64,000 nucleotides of DNA from Amnibacterium endophyticum (lineage in GTDB: Bacteria > Actinomycetota > Actinomycetes > Actinomycetales > Microbacteriaceae), in NCBI RefSeq assembly GCF_042680685.1, contig NZ_JBHUEA010000005.1, forward strand, positions 62,001 through 126,000, read 5' to 3'. A model generated the notes under the pieces. The model did no database searches, was not told the origin of the DNA, and saw only the letters and a list, made by a program, of their open reading frames with translations. Of this stretch, positions 50,613 through 59,608 are shown one piece after another. The position numbers and the translations under genes were made by a program. The first letter of the stretch is position 1, and every line of letters starts with the position of its first letter.

Positions 50613-52400
50613 ATGGTGGGACGACCGGAACGCGCGACCGGGGCGATCGCGGCGACGGTGCTCGCGTTCGGCCTCGCCCTGCTGACCGCCGTCCCGGCCG
50701 AGGCGGCACCGACCCCGAGCCCGAGCGCGACGCCGGCGGCCGCCCCGCAGAGGTGGCCCGCGGGTACCGGGCTGAGCACCGCGGTGCTCGGCGAGGCCGT
50801 GCTCACGCTGCCCGCCCGAGACGGGCTGCGCGACTCCGTGCCGCTGCGGGTGCGCTCCGGGCAGGAGGGGCGGGTCGAGGTCGTGGCGCACCGCGGCGCC
50901 CGCGACGTGCCCATCAGCACGGTCGCGCTGAAGCGGACGGGCGCGGGCTGGCAGCGCACCGTCCGCGTGCCGGTCGGGAAGCTGACCGAGGGGCGCTGGC
51001 GCCTGGAGGCCCGACGCGTCGCCGAGCCCGCCGTCCGCTCGAGGACCTCGGTCCTCGTCGGCTCGGGCGAGCCGGTGTCGGTCGCGATCAAGCCGGTCGC
51101 CCGCACGGTCTACCCCTACCGCGACGGCGTGCTCGACGCCGTCGACGCGACCGTGGTCGCGACTGACGAGACGGGCGCCGCCCTGCCGGTGCGGGGGGCG
51201 CTCCGGCTCGACGTCGGCGCGCGCCACCGGACCCGGACCCTGCACGGCGGGCGGGCGCGCATCCCCGTCACGACGATGCCGTTCGGGTCGGGACGGCTCT
51301 CCGCGGCGGTGCGCGGACCGGCCGGTGCTGCGAAGCGGACCACGACGGTGGCGCTCGCGCCCACCGGCGTCGGCGCGCTCCGCCTCGCCCGCTCCGCCGA
51401 CACCGTGCAGCCCGTCGTCGACGGCCTGCTGGACGCCGTCACCCTCACGACCTCCGGCACCGCGAGCGGCGGGTCCTCCGCGAAGGTCACGGGCAGGCTG
51501 ACGATCGAGGGGCGGTCCGGAGTCGTCAGATCGTGGAAGGTGCCGGACGGCGCCGCCCGGCGCTTCGTCTGGGACGGGCGGGTGCAGGGCGCGATCGTGC
51601 CCGGGATCTACACCGTCACGCTCAGGCTGCGCGGCCCGGAGGGCCCGACGACGACCCGCACCAGGACGCTGACCGTCTCGAAGGACCACCTGCCGTACCG
51701 CGTCCGCGACCTCTTCGCCGTCGCGGCCGGCAACCAGCAGGGTCTCGCCGTGCACGACGGCCTGTTCTACGTGGCGACGGACGTGGGGTCGGGCTCCTCC
51801 CGCATCGACGTCTACGACGGACGCGGCACGATCGTGCGCACCCTCGGCGTGCTGCCGATCGGGCACGGGGCGGCGCTCAGCTTCTCGACGACGACCGGGC
51901 AGCTGTACGCCGCGAACGGCGGCCCGACGTCGCCGACGACGGTGTACGAGCTGGACCCGGGGGCGACCGATCCCGCGCTCGCCGTGAAGCGGACCGTCGG
52001 GGACCTGACGATCCTCGGCCCGAACGGCATGGTCGCCGTCGACGACGCGGGCGGTCGCCTGCTCGTCTTCGCCGGCACGAAGGGCGCCTACACGCTGTCG
52101 TCGGTCGGCTTCGACGGCACGATCCAGCGCACGGCGTCGATCTCGATCTCCGGGCTCCCGCAGGGGCTCCAGATGATCGACGGCGAGCTGTGGGTCTACA
52201 CGAGCCTGCGAGGCCGCAACCGGATCGCCCGCTTCGCCGTGACCGACGGCGCGGTGGTCGCGGCCGGCACGGGCACCGCCGCGTTCGACCTGATGAACCC
52301 CGGCGAGGGCGAGGGGCTCGCGTTCAGCGACGGCAGCACGTACGTCGGCGCCCACGGCGGCAACCGGGTGGGCGTCCTCGAGCTCGTCGCGGACGAGTAG
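50613..52400 (+). CDS. Secreted protein with Ig-like repeats and C-terminal beta-propeller
   Basis: The 595-aa product has a signal peptide ending AEA near residue 31. Two or three Ig-like units follow; the phrases TVYPYRDGVLDAVDATVVA and TVQPVVDGLLDAVTLTT, about 105 residues apart, mark repeated FlgD-type Ig strands. The C-terminal half (about 365-595) is a propeller-like domain starting VAAGNQQGLAVHDGLFYVATD with repeats such as GAALSFSTTTGQLYAANG and GEGEGLAFSDGSTYVG. Function is unknown; surface binding is plausible. TACCGT (50598-50603) precedes the ATG by nine nt. It is divergent from phoX. Confidence 0.65.
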   Translation: MVGRPERATGAIAATVLAFGLALLTAVPAEAAPTPSPSATPAAAPQRWPAGTGLSTAVLGEAVLTLPARDGLRDSVPLRVRSGQEGRVEVVAHRGARDVPISTVALKRTGAGWQRTVRVPVGKLTEGRWRLEARRVAEPAVRSRTSVLVGSGEPVSVAIKPVARTVYPYRDGVLDAVDATVVATDETGAALPVRGALRLDVGARHRTRTLHGGRARIPVTTMPFGSGRLSAAVRGPAGAAKRTTTVALAPTGVGALRLARSADTVQPVVDGLLDAVTLTTSGTASGGSSAKVTGRLTIEGRSGVVRSWKVPDGAARRFVWDGRVQGAIVPGIYTVTLRLRGPEGPTTTRTRTLTVSKDHLPYRVRDLFAVAAGNQQGLAVHDGLFYVATDVGSGSSRIDVYDGRGTIVRTLGVLPIGHGAALSFSTTTGQLYAANGGPTSPTTVYELDPGATDPALAVKRTVGDLTILGPNGMVAVDDAGGRLLVFAGTKGAYTLSSVGFDGTIQRTASISISGLPQGLQMIDGELWVYTSLRGRNRIARFAVTDGAVVAAGTGTAAFDLMNPGEGEGLAFSDGSTYVGAHGGNRVGVLELVADE

Positions 52401-52409
52401 CCCGCGGAG

Positions 52410-52469
52410 CTCGCCGCGCGGTGACGTCCTCGGCTCCGAGCAGGACCGAAGACGTCACCGGGCGGCGAG
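52410..52469. terminator. Bidirectional terminator between propeller gene and ptsI
   Basis: A long stem is built from CTCGCCGC/GCGGCGAG (52410-52417, 52462-52469) and GGTGACGTC/GACGTCACC (52420-52428, 52451-52459), with a small inner CTCGG/CCGAG hairpin. It starts 9 nt after one stop and ends 9 nt from the convergent ptsI stop. Confidence 0.7.
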
Positions 52470-52478
52470 GACGCCCGC

Positions 52479-54140
52479 TCAGGCGTTCGCGGGCTCCGCG
52501 GCGGCGGACGCCGCCTCGCGCGCGGCCGCGGCGCTCGACGCCCTGAGGGCCGCCTGCGCGCGGGCCTGCGCCTGCTCCATCGTCACCGTCAGCAGCTCCG
52601 CCCGCACGTCGGCGAGCGCCGCCGGCGTCATCGAGAGGCTCTTCGCGCCGAGCCCGACGAGCACGACCGCGAGCGCCGGATCGGCCGCGGCCTCGCCGCA
52701 GATGCCGACGCTCTTCCCGCTCTCGGCGCCCGCCTTGCCGACCTCCGCGACGAGCCGCAGCACGGCGGGGTGCCACGGGTCCTGGAAGTGCCCGACGCTC
52801 GCGAGCAGCCGGTCGGCGGCCAGCGTGTACTGGGTCAGGTCGTTCGTGCCGATGGAGACGAAGTCGCTGGTCTCGAGGATCTGGCCGGCCAGCAGCGCCG
52901 CCGACGGCACCTCGACCATGGAGCCCGCGACCTCGACGCCCAGCTCGTGGGCCAGCGACGTGAAGTACTCCGACTCCTCCGGCTCGGACACCATGGGCGC
53001 CATCACCCAGAGCTTGGCCTCGGTCTCCTTCGCCGCCTCGACCAGCGCGGTCAGCTGCTCGCGCAGGATGTCCTCCTTGGCGCGCAGCACGCGGAGGCCG
53101 CGGAGCCCGAGCGCCGGGTTCTCCTCCTCGCTGTCGTTCAGGAACGCGAGCGGCTTGTCGGCGCCGGCGTCGAGGGCCCGGACGACGACCTTCTTGCCGG
53201 GGAACGCCTTCAGCAGCGCGACGTACTGCTCCTTCTGCTGCTGCACGGTCGGCGCGGAGGACGAGTCGAGGAAGAGGAACTCGGTGCGGAACAGGCCGAC
53301 GCCCTCGGCACCGAGCTCCGCCGCCTTCGCCGCGTCCTTCGGCGAGCCGAGGTTCGCGAGCAGCTGGACCGGGGTCCCGTCCGCGAGCGCGCCCGGCGTG
53401 ATCGGGGCGTTCGCGGCGGCGCGCCGCTCCTCGATGCGCCGCTTCGCGTCCGCGACCTCGTCGTCCGACGGGTCGAGCAGGATCGAGCCGTCCGACGCGT
53501 CCGCGATCACCATGCGGTCGTTCGTCAGCTCGTCGGTGCTCCCGACGCCGACGATCGCGGGGATGGAGCGCGCGCGGGCGAGGATCGCCGTGTGGCTCGT
53601 CGGGCCGCCGTCGCGGGTGATCAGCGCCTGCACCTTGTCGAGGTCGAGCAGGGCGGTGTCGGCGGGCGCGAGGTCGCGCGCGACGAGGATGAACGGCTTG
53701 TCCGACTCCGGGACGCCGGGCGCGGGGACCCCGGTGAGCCGGGCGATCACGCGCTGCGAGACGTCGCCGAGGTCGGCCGCGCGCTCCGCCATGTAGCCGC
53801 CGAGGCCGACGAGCATCACCTGGAACTCGAGGAACGCCTCGTGCACGGCCCGCTGGCCGGTGCGGCCCGCCTTGATGCGGGCGATCACGTCGTCGACGAG
53901 CGTCGGGTCCTCGGCCATGAGGGCCTGCGCGTCCAGGACGTTCTTCGCATCGCCGCCGGCACGGTTGCCGCGGTCCGTCAGCTCGGCGGACACCTGCTGC
54001 AGCGCGGAGCGGGTCCGCGCGATCTCGGCGTCCTCGCCGTCGTGCGTCGCCGTCTCCGACGGCTCCGGCAGCGGATCCGGCATCCGCTTCACCGGCCCGA
54101 CCGCCACGGCCCTGCCCACGCCGATCCCGTTCACCCGCAT
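52479..54140 (-). CDS. ptsI: PTS enzyme I (phosphoenolpyruvate-protein phosphotransferase)
   Basis: Enzyme I takes phosphate from PEP on a histidine and passes it to HPr, energising sugar uptake. The 553-aa protein has the swivelling-domain active site ITRDGGPTSHTAILARARSIPAIVG, the PEP-barrel LFRTEFLFLD, EVPSAALLAGQI, SIGTNDLTQYTLAADR and the catalytic-Cys GICGEAAADP. No ptsH is encoded in the window; the only other PTS component is the IIB at 33 kb. ATG 54140 has GAGAGG eight nt upstream. A TATGCT -10 lies about 35 nt ahead of it, and a GTG nine codons upstream (54167) is an alternative. Confidence 0.93.
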   Translation of the reverse strand: MRVNGIGVGRAVAVGPVKRMPDPLPEPSETATHDGEDAEIARTRSALQQVSAELTDRGNRAGGDAKNVLDAQALMAEDPTLVDDVIARIKAGRTGQRAVHEAFLEFQVMLVGLGGYMAERAADLGDVSQRVIARLTGVPAPGVPESDKPFILVARDLAPADTALLDLDKVQALITRDGGPTSHTAILARARSIPAIVGVGSTDELTNDRMVIADASDGSILLDPSDDEVADAKRRIEERRAAANAPITPGALADGTPVQLLANLGSPKDAAKAAELGAEGVGLFRTEFLFLDSSSAPTVQQQKEQYVALLKAFPGKKVVVRALDAGADKPLAFLNDSEEENPALGLRGLRVLRAKEDILREQLTALVEAAKETEAKLWVMAPMVSEPEESEYFTSLAHELGVEVAGSMVEVPSAALLAGQILETSDFVSIGTNDLTQYTLAADRLLASVGHFQDPWHPAVLRLVAEVGKAGAESGKSVGICGEAAADPALAVVLVGLGAKSLSMTPAALADVRAELLTVTMEQAQARAQAALRASSAAAAREAASAAAEPANA

Positions 54141-54274
54141 CGTGTCCGCCTCTCTGCCCGACAGCACGCCAGAGCATAGTGAGCCCGCGTCCGAGGACCT
54201 CGGGTGGAGGAATCGCGGGACGCACCAGGGGCTTCTCCCTGCGCCCCCGCGGGGGCGCCCGCTATCGTCCCGGC

Positions 54275-55525
54275 ATGACGATCGACCGCGGGAAGCAGGG
54301 CGTCCGCGACGCCGTCCTGCCGTCCGACGTCAGCGGCGCGAAGCCGGACCCGGTCCCCGAGGCGACCGGGATCGCGGCGCTGATCCAGCGCGTCATGGCG
54401 TTCCGGCCCGTGCGGGTCCTCCTGCACTACAGCAACGACAACGGCCCGCTGATCGCCTCCGGCATGACCTACCAGGCGGTGTTCGCGCTGTTCGCGGCCC
54501 TCTGGTTCACGTTCTCCGTCGCGGGCTTCGTCATCGCCGACAACCCGGGCGCGCAGGCCCGCATCTTCAGCACCATCAACGGGTTCATCCCGAACCTCAT
54601 CGACTACCCGGGCAAGTCCGCGCCCCCCGGCACGATCAGTTCCGATGCGCTGCTGAAGGGCACCACGCTCGGGATCGGCGGGGCGATCTCCCTCGTCGGC
54701 GTGCTCTTCACCGCGATCGGCTTCCTCGCGACGCTCCGCACGGCGATCCGGATCATGTTCGGGCTGCCGAACGTCGCCGAGAACTTCGCCCTGCGCAAGC
54801 TGAAGGACCTCGGCCTCGCCGTCGCCTTCGGCGCCGTCGTCGTCTTCACCGCGGTGCTCAGCTTCGTCAGCAACACCGCGCTCGGCTTCGTCACCTCGCT
54901 GCTCGGCCTCGGCGACGCCTCGCCCGCGGCGCAGTTCGGGACGACGGCCACGGCCTTCCTCGTGCTCGCGATCGTCGACGCGGCGATCCTGATGGGGGCG
55001 ATGCGCATCCTGTCGGGCATCCCCGTGCCGGTCCGGCGCCTGCTCGCGGGCGGCGCCATCGGCGGGTTCGGCATGGCCGTGCTGCAGACCGTGGGCACCT
55101 CCCTGCTCGGCGGCGCGACGAGCAACCCCGTCGTCACGGTCTTCGCCACCACCGCCGGTGTGCTGCTCTACTTCAACTTCATCTGCCAGGTGATCCTGAT
55201 CGCCTCGGCGTGGGTGGCGGTCGGCATGCTCGACGCCGGCATCGACGCCCGCTCGCTCTCGCCGGTCGAGAAGGCGGAGGACCGGGCGCGCGAGATCGAG
55301 GACGCCCGGCGGCTCGTCGCGCGAGCCAACCAGGAGGCGCTCGAGCAGCGGGCTCGGGAGGCGCGCGGCCTGCGGCGCTGGCGGCTGACCCGCGAGCTGC
55401 AGCGGGAGGTGCGGGCCGAGGCGCGGCGCCGCGAGCGGGTGCCGACCGTCTCGGAGTTCACCGAGGCCCGGACCGGGGCGATCCCCGTGCAGGACGGCCG
55501 CCGGGACGGGTCCGGGGACCGCTAG
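54275..55525 (+). CDS. YihY/BrkB-family inner membrane protein
   Basis: The 416-aa protein has the family core: YSNDNGPLIASGMTYQAVFALFAALWFTFSVAGFV, then five more hydrophobic helices including LGLAVAFGAVVVFTAVLSFVSN and TVFATTAGVLLYFNFICQVILIASAWVAVGM. A C-terminal 100-residue charged, Arg/Glu-rich cytoplasmic tail (RAREIEDARRLVARANQEALEQRAREARG) is probably helical. YihY proteins were once misassigned as RNase BN; their role in the envelope is unknown. TATCGT (54263-54268) lies six nt before the ATG. It is divergent from ptsI. Confidence 0.85.
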   Translation: MTIDRGKQGVRDAVLPSDVSGAKPDPVPEATGIAALIQRVMAFRPVRVLLHYSNDNGPLIASGMTYQAVFALFAALWFTFSVAGFVIADNPGAQARIFSTINGFIPNLIDYPGKSAPPGTISSDALLKGTTLGIGGAISLVGVLFTAIGFLATLRTAIRIMFGLPNVAENFALRKLKDLGLAVAFGAVVVFTAVLSFVSNTALGFVTSLLGLGDASPAAQFGTTATAFLVLAIVDAAILMGAMRILSGIPVPVRRLLAGGAIGGFGMAVLQTVGTSLLGGATSNPVVTVFATTAGVLLYFNFICQVILIASAWVAVGMLDAGIDARSLSPVEKAEDRAREIEDARRLVARANQEALEQRAREARGLRRWRLTRELQREVRAEARRRERVPTVSEFTEARTGAIPVQDGRRDGSGDR

Positions 55526-55573
55526 CCGCCGGGCCGGGCGGCTCGGGCGCGCCCCGCATAGGCTTGCCGTCTG

Positions 55574-56413
55574 ATGGGTGGGACGGTCCGGGTCGCGACG
55601 GTGAACGTGAACGGCGTCCGCGCCGCCTTCCGGAAGGGCATGGGCGCCTGGCTGGACGGTCGCGGCGTCGACGTGCTGGCGCTGCAGGAGGTGCGCGCCG
55701 AGACCGCGGACCTCGAGGCTCTGCTCGGACCCGAGTGGAACGTGCTCCACGACGCCGCCACGGCGAAGGGCCGCGCCGGTGTCGCCATCGCGAGCCGCGG
55801 GAAGGCGCAGATCCACCGGGTGGCGATCGGCGACGAGGACTTCGACACGGCCGGCCGGTGGCTCGAGGCCGACTACGCGATCGACGACGAGGTGCTGACC
55901 GTGGTCAGCGCCTACGTGCACTCCGGCGGCGTCGGGACGCCGAAGCAGGACGACAAGATGCGCTTCCTCGCGGCGATGGAGTCCCGGCTGCCGCAGCTGG
56001 TGGAGCACAACCCGCTCGCCGTCGTCGTCGGCGACCTGAACGTCGCGCACCGCAGCCTTGACATCAAGAACTGGAAGGGCAACCTCAAGAACTCCGGCTT
56101 CCTGCCCGAGGAGCGCGCGCACTGGGACCGCTTCGTCGGCGCGGAGGACGCGCCCGACTACAACGCGGGCGGCGGCATGGGCTGGATCGACGTTGGGCGC
56201 CGCGCCGCCGGCGAGGTCGCGGGTCCCTACACCTGGTGGTCCTGGCGGGGGCAGACGTTCGCGAACGACGCCGGCTGGCGCATCGACTACCACCTCGCCT
56301 CCCCCGCCCTCGGCGAGCGCGTCGCGGCCTGCGCGGTCGACCGCGCCGACACCCGCGACGAGCGGTGGTCCGACCACACCCCCGTGGTCGTCGACTACCG
56401 CGTCGGCGCCTGA
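55574..56413 (+). CDS. xthA: Exodeoxyribonuclease III / AP endonuclease
   Basis: The 279-aa enzyme of the EEP superfamily cuts DNA at abasic sites and acts as a 3' exonuclease. Active-site motifs are VATVNVNGVRAAF, VLALQEVRAE (metal Glu), VVSAYVHSGG, VVVGDLNVAHRSLDIKNW, GWIDVGRRAA, WRIDYHLAS and the catalytic RWSDHTPVVVDY. TAGGCT (55559-55564) precedes the ATG by nine nt. trpS follows on the same strand after 27 nt and is probably cotranscribed. Confidence 0.93.
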   Translation: MGGTVRVATVNVNGVRAAFRKGMGAWLDGRGVDVLALQEVRAETADLEALLGPEWNVLHDAATAKGRAGVAIASRGKAQIHRVAIGDEDFDTAGRWLEADYAIDDEVLTVVSAYVHSGGVGTPKQDDKMRFLAAMESRLPQLVEHNPLAVVVGDLNVAHRSLDIKNWKGNLKNSGFLPEERAHWDRFVGAEDAPDYNAGGGMGWIDVGRRAAGEVAGPYTWWSWRGQTFANDAGWRIDYHLASPALGERVAACAVDRADTRDERWSDHTPVVVDYRVGA

Positions 56414-56440
56414 ACCCCTCCGACCCCTGAGAGCATCCCC

Positions 56441-57448
56441 ATGACCGACAAGCCCCGCGTCTTCTCCGGCATCCAGCCGTCCGCCGAGTCCCTGCACATC
56501 GGCAACTACATCGGCGCCGTGAACCAGTGGCTCGGGATGCAGGACTCGTCCGACGCGATCTTCTGCATCGTCGACCTGCACGCGATCACGGTCCCGCAGG
56601 ACCCGAAAGCGCTCCGCGAGGCGACGCGCGCGCTCGCCGCCCTCTACCTCGGCGCCGGGATCGACCCCGCCCGCTCCACGATGTTCGTGCAGTCGCAGGT
56701 GCCCGCGCACGCGCAGCTGGCCTGGGTGCTGAACGGCATCACGGGCTTCGGCGAGGCGAGCCGGATGACCCAGTTCAAGGACAAGTCCGCGCGCGGCGGC
56801 CAGGAGGCGTCCAGCGTCGGCCTCTTCACCTACCCGATCCTGATGGCGTCGGACATCCTGCTCTACGACACGGAGCTGGTGCCGGTCGGCGACGACCAGA
56901 AGCAGCACGTCGAGCTCGCCCGCGACCTGGCGGAGCGCTTCAACAGCCGGTTCGGCCGCACCTTCGTGGTGCCGCAGCCGCAGATCCGCACCGGCGCGGC
57001 CCGGGTCTACGACCTGCAGAACCCGACGGCGAAGATGTCGAAGTCCGCCGAGAGCGCCGCCGGGACCGTGTGGATGCTCGACTCCGACACCGCGCTCGCG
57101 AAGAAGATCCGCTCCGCCGTGACCGACACGGGCCGCGACGTGCGGTTCGACCGCGACGAGAAGCCGGGGATCTCGAACCTGCTCGTGATCGCGTCCGCGC
57201 TGCGCGGCGTGCCGGTGGCGCAGCTGGAGGACGAGTACGCGGGCCGCGGCTACGGCGACTTCAAGAAGGACGTGGCGGACCTCGTCGTCGCGACGCTCGG
57301 CCCGATCCGCGAGCGCACCCTCGAGTTCCAGGCGGACCCGGCCGAGGTCGACCGGATCCTGCGGACGAGCGCCGAGCGGGCGCACGGCCTCGCGACCGCG
57401 AAGCTGGCGCAGGTCCAGGAGCGCGTCGGCCTCTACCCCTCCCTCTAG
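56441..57448 (+). CDS. trpS: Tryptophanyl-tRNA synthetase
   Basis: This class I synthetase charges tRNA-Trp. The 335-aa sequence has the HIGH-like PSAESLHIGNYIGAV, the tryptophan-binding segment MTQFKDKSARGGQEASSVGLFTYPILMASDILLYDTELVPVGDDQKQHVELARDLAERFN, and KMSKS (PTAKMSKSAES) near residue 200. Length is typical. No T-box or Trp attenuator is visible in the 27-nt gap after xthA. A degenerate copy of the CATCTTGTAGGC dyad starts 4 nt after its stop. Confidence 0.96.
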   Translation: MTDKPRVFSGIQPSAESLHIGNYIGAVNQWLGMQDSSDAIFCIVDLHAITVPQDPKALREATRALAALYLGAGIDPARSTMFVQSQVPAHAQLAWVLNGITGFGEASRMTQFKDKSARGGQEASSVGLFTYPILMASDILLYDTELVPVGDDQKQHVELARDLAERFNSRFGRTFVVPQPQIRTGAARVYDLQNPTAKMSKSAESAAGTVWMLDSDTALAKKIRSAVTDTGRDVRFDRDEKPGISNLLVIASALRGVPVAQLEDEYAGRGYGDFKKDVADLVVATLGPIRERTLEFQADPAEVDRILRTSAERAHGLATAKLAQVQERVGLYPSL

Positions 57449-57452
57449 TCCC

Positions 57453-57504
57453 GTTTCGTAGGCAGATCTCCGCGCTGGGCCGCGATCCGCCTACACGATG
57501 GAAC
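57453..57504. repeat. CATCTTGTAGGC inverted repeat, degenerate copy 3
   Basis: The left arm GTTTCGTAGGCAGATC (57453-57468) has lost the CATCTT part. The right arm (57484-57504) keeps GATCCGCCTACACGATGGAA. It begins 4 nt after the trpS stop, between co-directional genes. Confidence 0.6.
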
Positions 57505-57562
57505 ACGCGGTCGAGATGCGGTGCGCAACACGGACGACACGGGCGTCCGCGATGATCGGAGC

Positions 57563-58666
57563 GTGAGCACGCGCGCGGACATCGCGATCATCGGCGGCGG
57601 CGTGGCGGGGATGTCGCTCGCCGCGGCCCTCCGGGACCGGGCATCGGTCGTGGTGCTCGAGACCGAGCCCGAGCTGTTCCACCACACGTCCAGCCGCTCC
57701 GCCCAGCAGATGCAGCCGACGTACGGGCCGGCGCCCGTGCGACGGCTCACCGCGGCCTCCATCCCGATGGTGCAGCGGATCGCGCAGCAGGTGGGGCGGC
57801 CGATCTTCACCCCCCGCCCGCTGCTCTGGCTGCACGGCGAGGACGACCGCCCCGCCTTCGAGACGCTGCTCGCGACCGTCCCCGGGCTCGAGGAGGTCGA
57901 CCCGGACGAGGCGGTGCGGATGCTGCCCGCCCTTCGGCGGGACCTGCTGGTGCACACCGCCGTCGACCGCTCGGCGGTGGAGGTCGACGTGCCCGCCCTG
58001 CTCGCGGCCTACCGGGCCACGGCGACCCCCGGCGGCGCCCGGGTGCTGCCGAGCGCCCGGGCGACGGCGGCGGAGCGCCTCGGGGACGTGTGGCGGCTCG
58101 GCACGACCGCTGGCGACGTCGAGGCCCCGGTCGTCGTCGACGCGGCGGGAGCCTGGGCGGACGAGGTCGCGGCGCTCCTCGGCGCCCGGCCGCTGGGCCT
58201 CGTGCCGAAGCGGCGGACCGTGGCCGTCGCGCGCGCCACCGCCCGCTCGATCGAGCCGGGCTGGCCGATGGCCGCCGACGTCGCCGACCGCTTCTACTTC
58301 CGCCCCCGCGGCGGCACGATGCTCTGCTGCGCGCTCGAGGACGAGCCGAGCGCGCCGGAGGACGCCCGCCCGCGCGCCGACGTCGTCGCGACCGCGGTCG
58401 ACCGGGTGAACGCGGCGACGGACCTGGCACTGGGCGAGGCGGAGGACGCGTGGACCGGGCTGCGGACCGTCGCGGTCGACGGGCTGCCGGTGGTGGGCCG
58501 GGACGAGCAGGTCGACGGCCTCTACTGGCTGGCCGGCCAGGCCGGGTTCGGCATCCAGACCTCGGCCGCGCTCGCCGCCGTGGTCGCCGGCGACCTGCTC
58601 GGCGACCCGCACGAGCACGCGGAGGTGCTGGACGCCGTCGGCCCGGGGCGCGCCGCCCTGCGGTGA
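57563..58666 (+). CDS. FAD-dependent oxidoreductase (DadA/glycine oxidase-like)
   Basis: The 367-aa protein has the FAD-binding N-terminus IAIIGGGVAGMSLAAALRD, a second dinucleotide strand VVDAAGAWADEVA, and the C-terminal FAD motif VVGRDEQVDGLYWLAGQAGFGIQTSAALAAVVAGDLLG, as in DAO-fold amine and amino-acid oxidases. An aromatic/Gln-rich loop (HHTSSRSAQQMQPTYGP) lies near the flavin. The substrate is unknown. The GTG at 57563 begins two residues before the first strand. The longer reading from 57521 is polar and unlikely. The stop overlaps the alpha/beta hydrolase start (GTGA), so the two probably serve one catabolic pathway. Confidence 0.8.
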   Translation: MSTRADIAIIGGGVAGMSLAAALRDRASVVVLETEPELFHHTSSRSAQQMQPTYGPAPVRRLTAASIPMVQRIAQQVGRPIFTPRPLLWLHGEDDRPAFETLLATVPGLEEVDPDEAVRMLPALRRDLLVHTAVDRSAVEVDVPALLAAYRATATPGGARVLPSARATAAERLGDVWRLGTTAGDVEAPVVVDAAGAWADEVAALLGARPLGLVPKRRTVAVARATARSIEPGWPMAADVADRFYFRPRGGTMLCCALEDEPSAPEDARPRADVVATAVDRVNAATDLALGEAEDAWTGLRTVAVDGLPVVGRDEQVDGLYWLAGQAGFGIQTSAALAAVVAGDLLGDPHEHAEVLDAVGPGRAALR

Positions 58667-59559
58667 CGACCGCGCTCTCCGACGACGCAGCGGCGCTCGG
58701 GCTGACGCGACGGGTCGTGCGCACGGGCGCCGGTCCCGTCGTCGTGCACGCGGGCACGGGAGACGGACCCGGCGTCGTCCTCCTCCACGGGGCCGCCGGG
58801 TCCTGGACGACCTGGACGCCGCTGCTGCGGCACGCCGCGGAGGCCGGCGACCCGCTGCCGGGCGTCGTCGCCCTCGACCTGCCCGGCTGGGGCGGCAGCC
58901 CGTCGCCCGGCGCACCGCTCACCGCCGCCTCGGCGGCGCACGCGGTGGCCGAGGTCGCTCGGGCTTGCGGCCACGAGCGCTGGCGGGTCGTCGGCCACTC
59001 GCTCGGCGGCTTCCTCGCGCTCCGGCTGGCGGCGCTCGAGCCGGAGCGCACGACCGGCGTCGTCCTCGTCTCGCCGACCGGGCCCGCGGTGGGCGACGCG
59101 GTGCGGCACCCCGTGCGCGGCGGCGCGCGGCTGCCGTGGTTCGCCGGGATGCTCGTGGCGATGCGGGCCCTCGCCGCGCTTCCCGGGCAGGGGCGCGGCG
59201 TGCTCACGGCACTCGACCGGCTCGGGGTCCTGCCGCGGCTCGCGGCTCCCCTCTTCCACGATCCCGGCACGATCCACCCCTCGGTGACCGCCGCGCTCGC
59301 GAGCGAGATCCGGCCCCTCGCCTTCGTCGCCGCCGCACGCGCGTCGACGCTCGTGGACCTCGGCGCCTTCCAGGCGGTGCGGTGCCGCGTGCGCGCGGTC
59401 CGCGGCGCGCGGGACGTCTTCGCCGGGTCGCGGGACGCGGCGGCGCTGCGGCGGCTGCTGCCCGACTTCGCCGAGGAGGTGCTGCCGGACGCCGGCCACT
59501 TCGCCGCGGTCGAGCGCCCGGACGCGGTGCTCGCGGCGCTCGCGGCCGTCGCCGGCTGA
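58663..59559 (+). CDS. Alpha/beta-fold hydrolase
   Basis: The 298-aa hydrolase has an oxyanion region VVLLHGAAGSWTTW, the nucleophile elbow RWRVVGHSLGGFLALRLA (Ser about 112), VVLVSPTGPAV, an acid in RAVRGARDVFAG and the catalytic His in PDAGHFAAVERPDAV. The cap region contains a Pro/Leu-rich stretch. It starts at a GTG overlapping the oxidoreductase stop by 4 nt. The specific ester or acyl substrate is not predictable. It converges on ribokinase, with 49 nt between the stops. Confidence 0.82.
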   Translation: MTTALSDDAAALGLTRRVVRTGAGPVVVHAGTGDGPGVVLLHGAAGSWTTWTPLLRHAAEAGDPLPGVVALDLPGWGGSPSPGAPLTAASAAHAVAEVARACGHERWRVVGHSLGGFLALRLAALEPERTTGVVLVSPTGPAVGDAVRHPVRGGARLPWFAGMLVAMRALAALPGQGRGVLTALDRLGVLPRLAAPLFHDPGTIHPSVTAALASEIRPLAFVAAARASTLVDLGAFQAVRCRVRAVRGARDVFAGSRDAAALRRLLPDFAEEVLPDAGHFAAVERPDAVLAALAAVAG

Positions 59560-59608
59560 GCCATGGGCCCCTTCGGGCGGTCCGGCGCGCTGAACGGCGG
59601 TCGAGGAC

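Noticed and set aside
48384..52355. Open frame of 1323 codons on the minus strand over phoX and the propeller gene
   Set aside because: Composition is Arg/Gly/Ala-rich with no domain. PhoX and the secreted protein in other frames have signal peptides and motifs.
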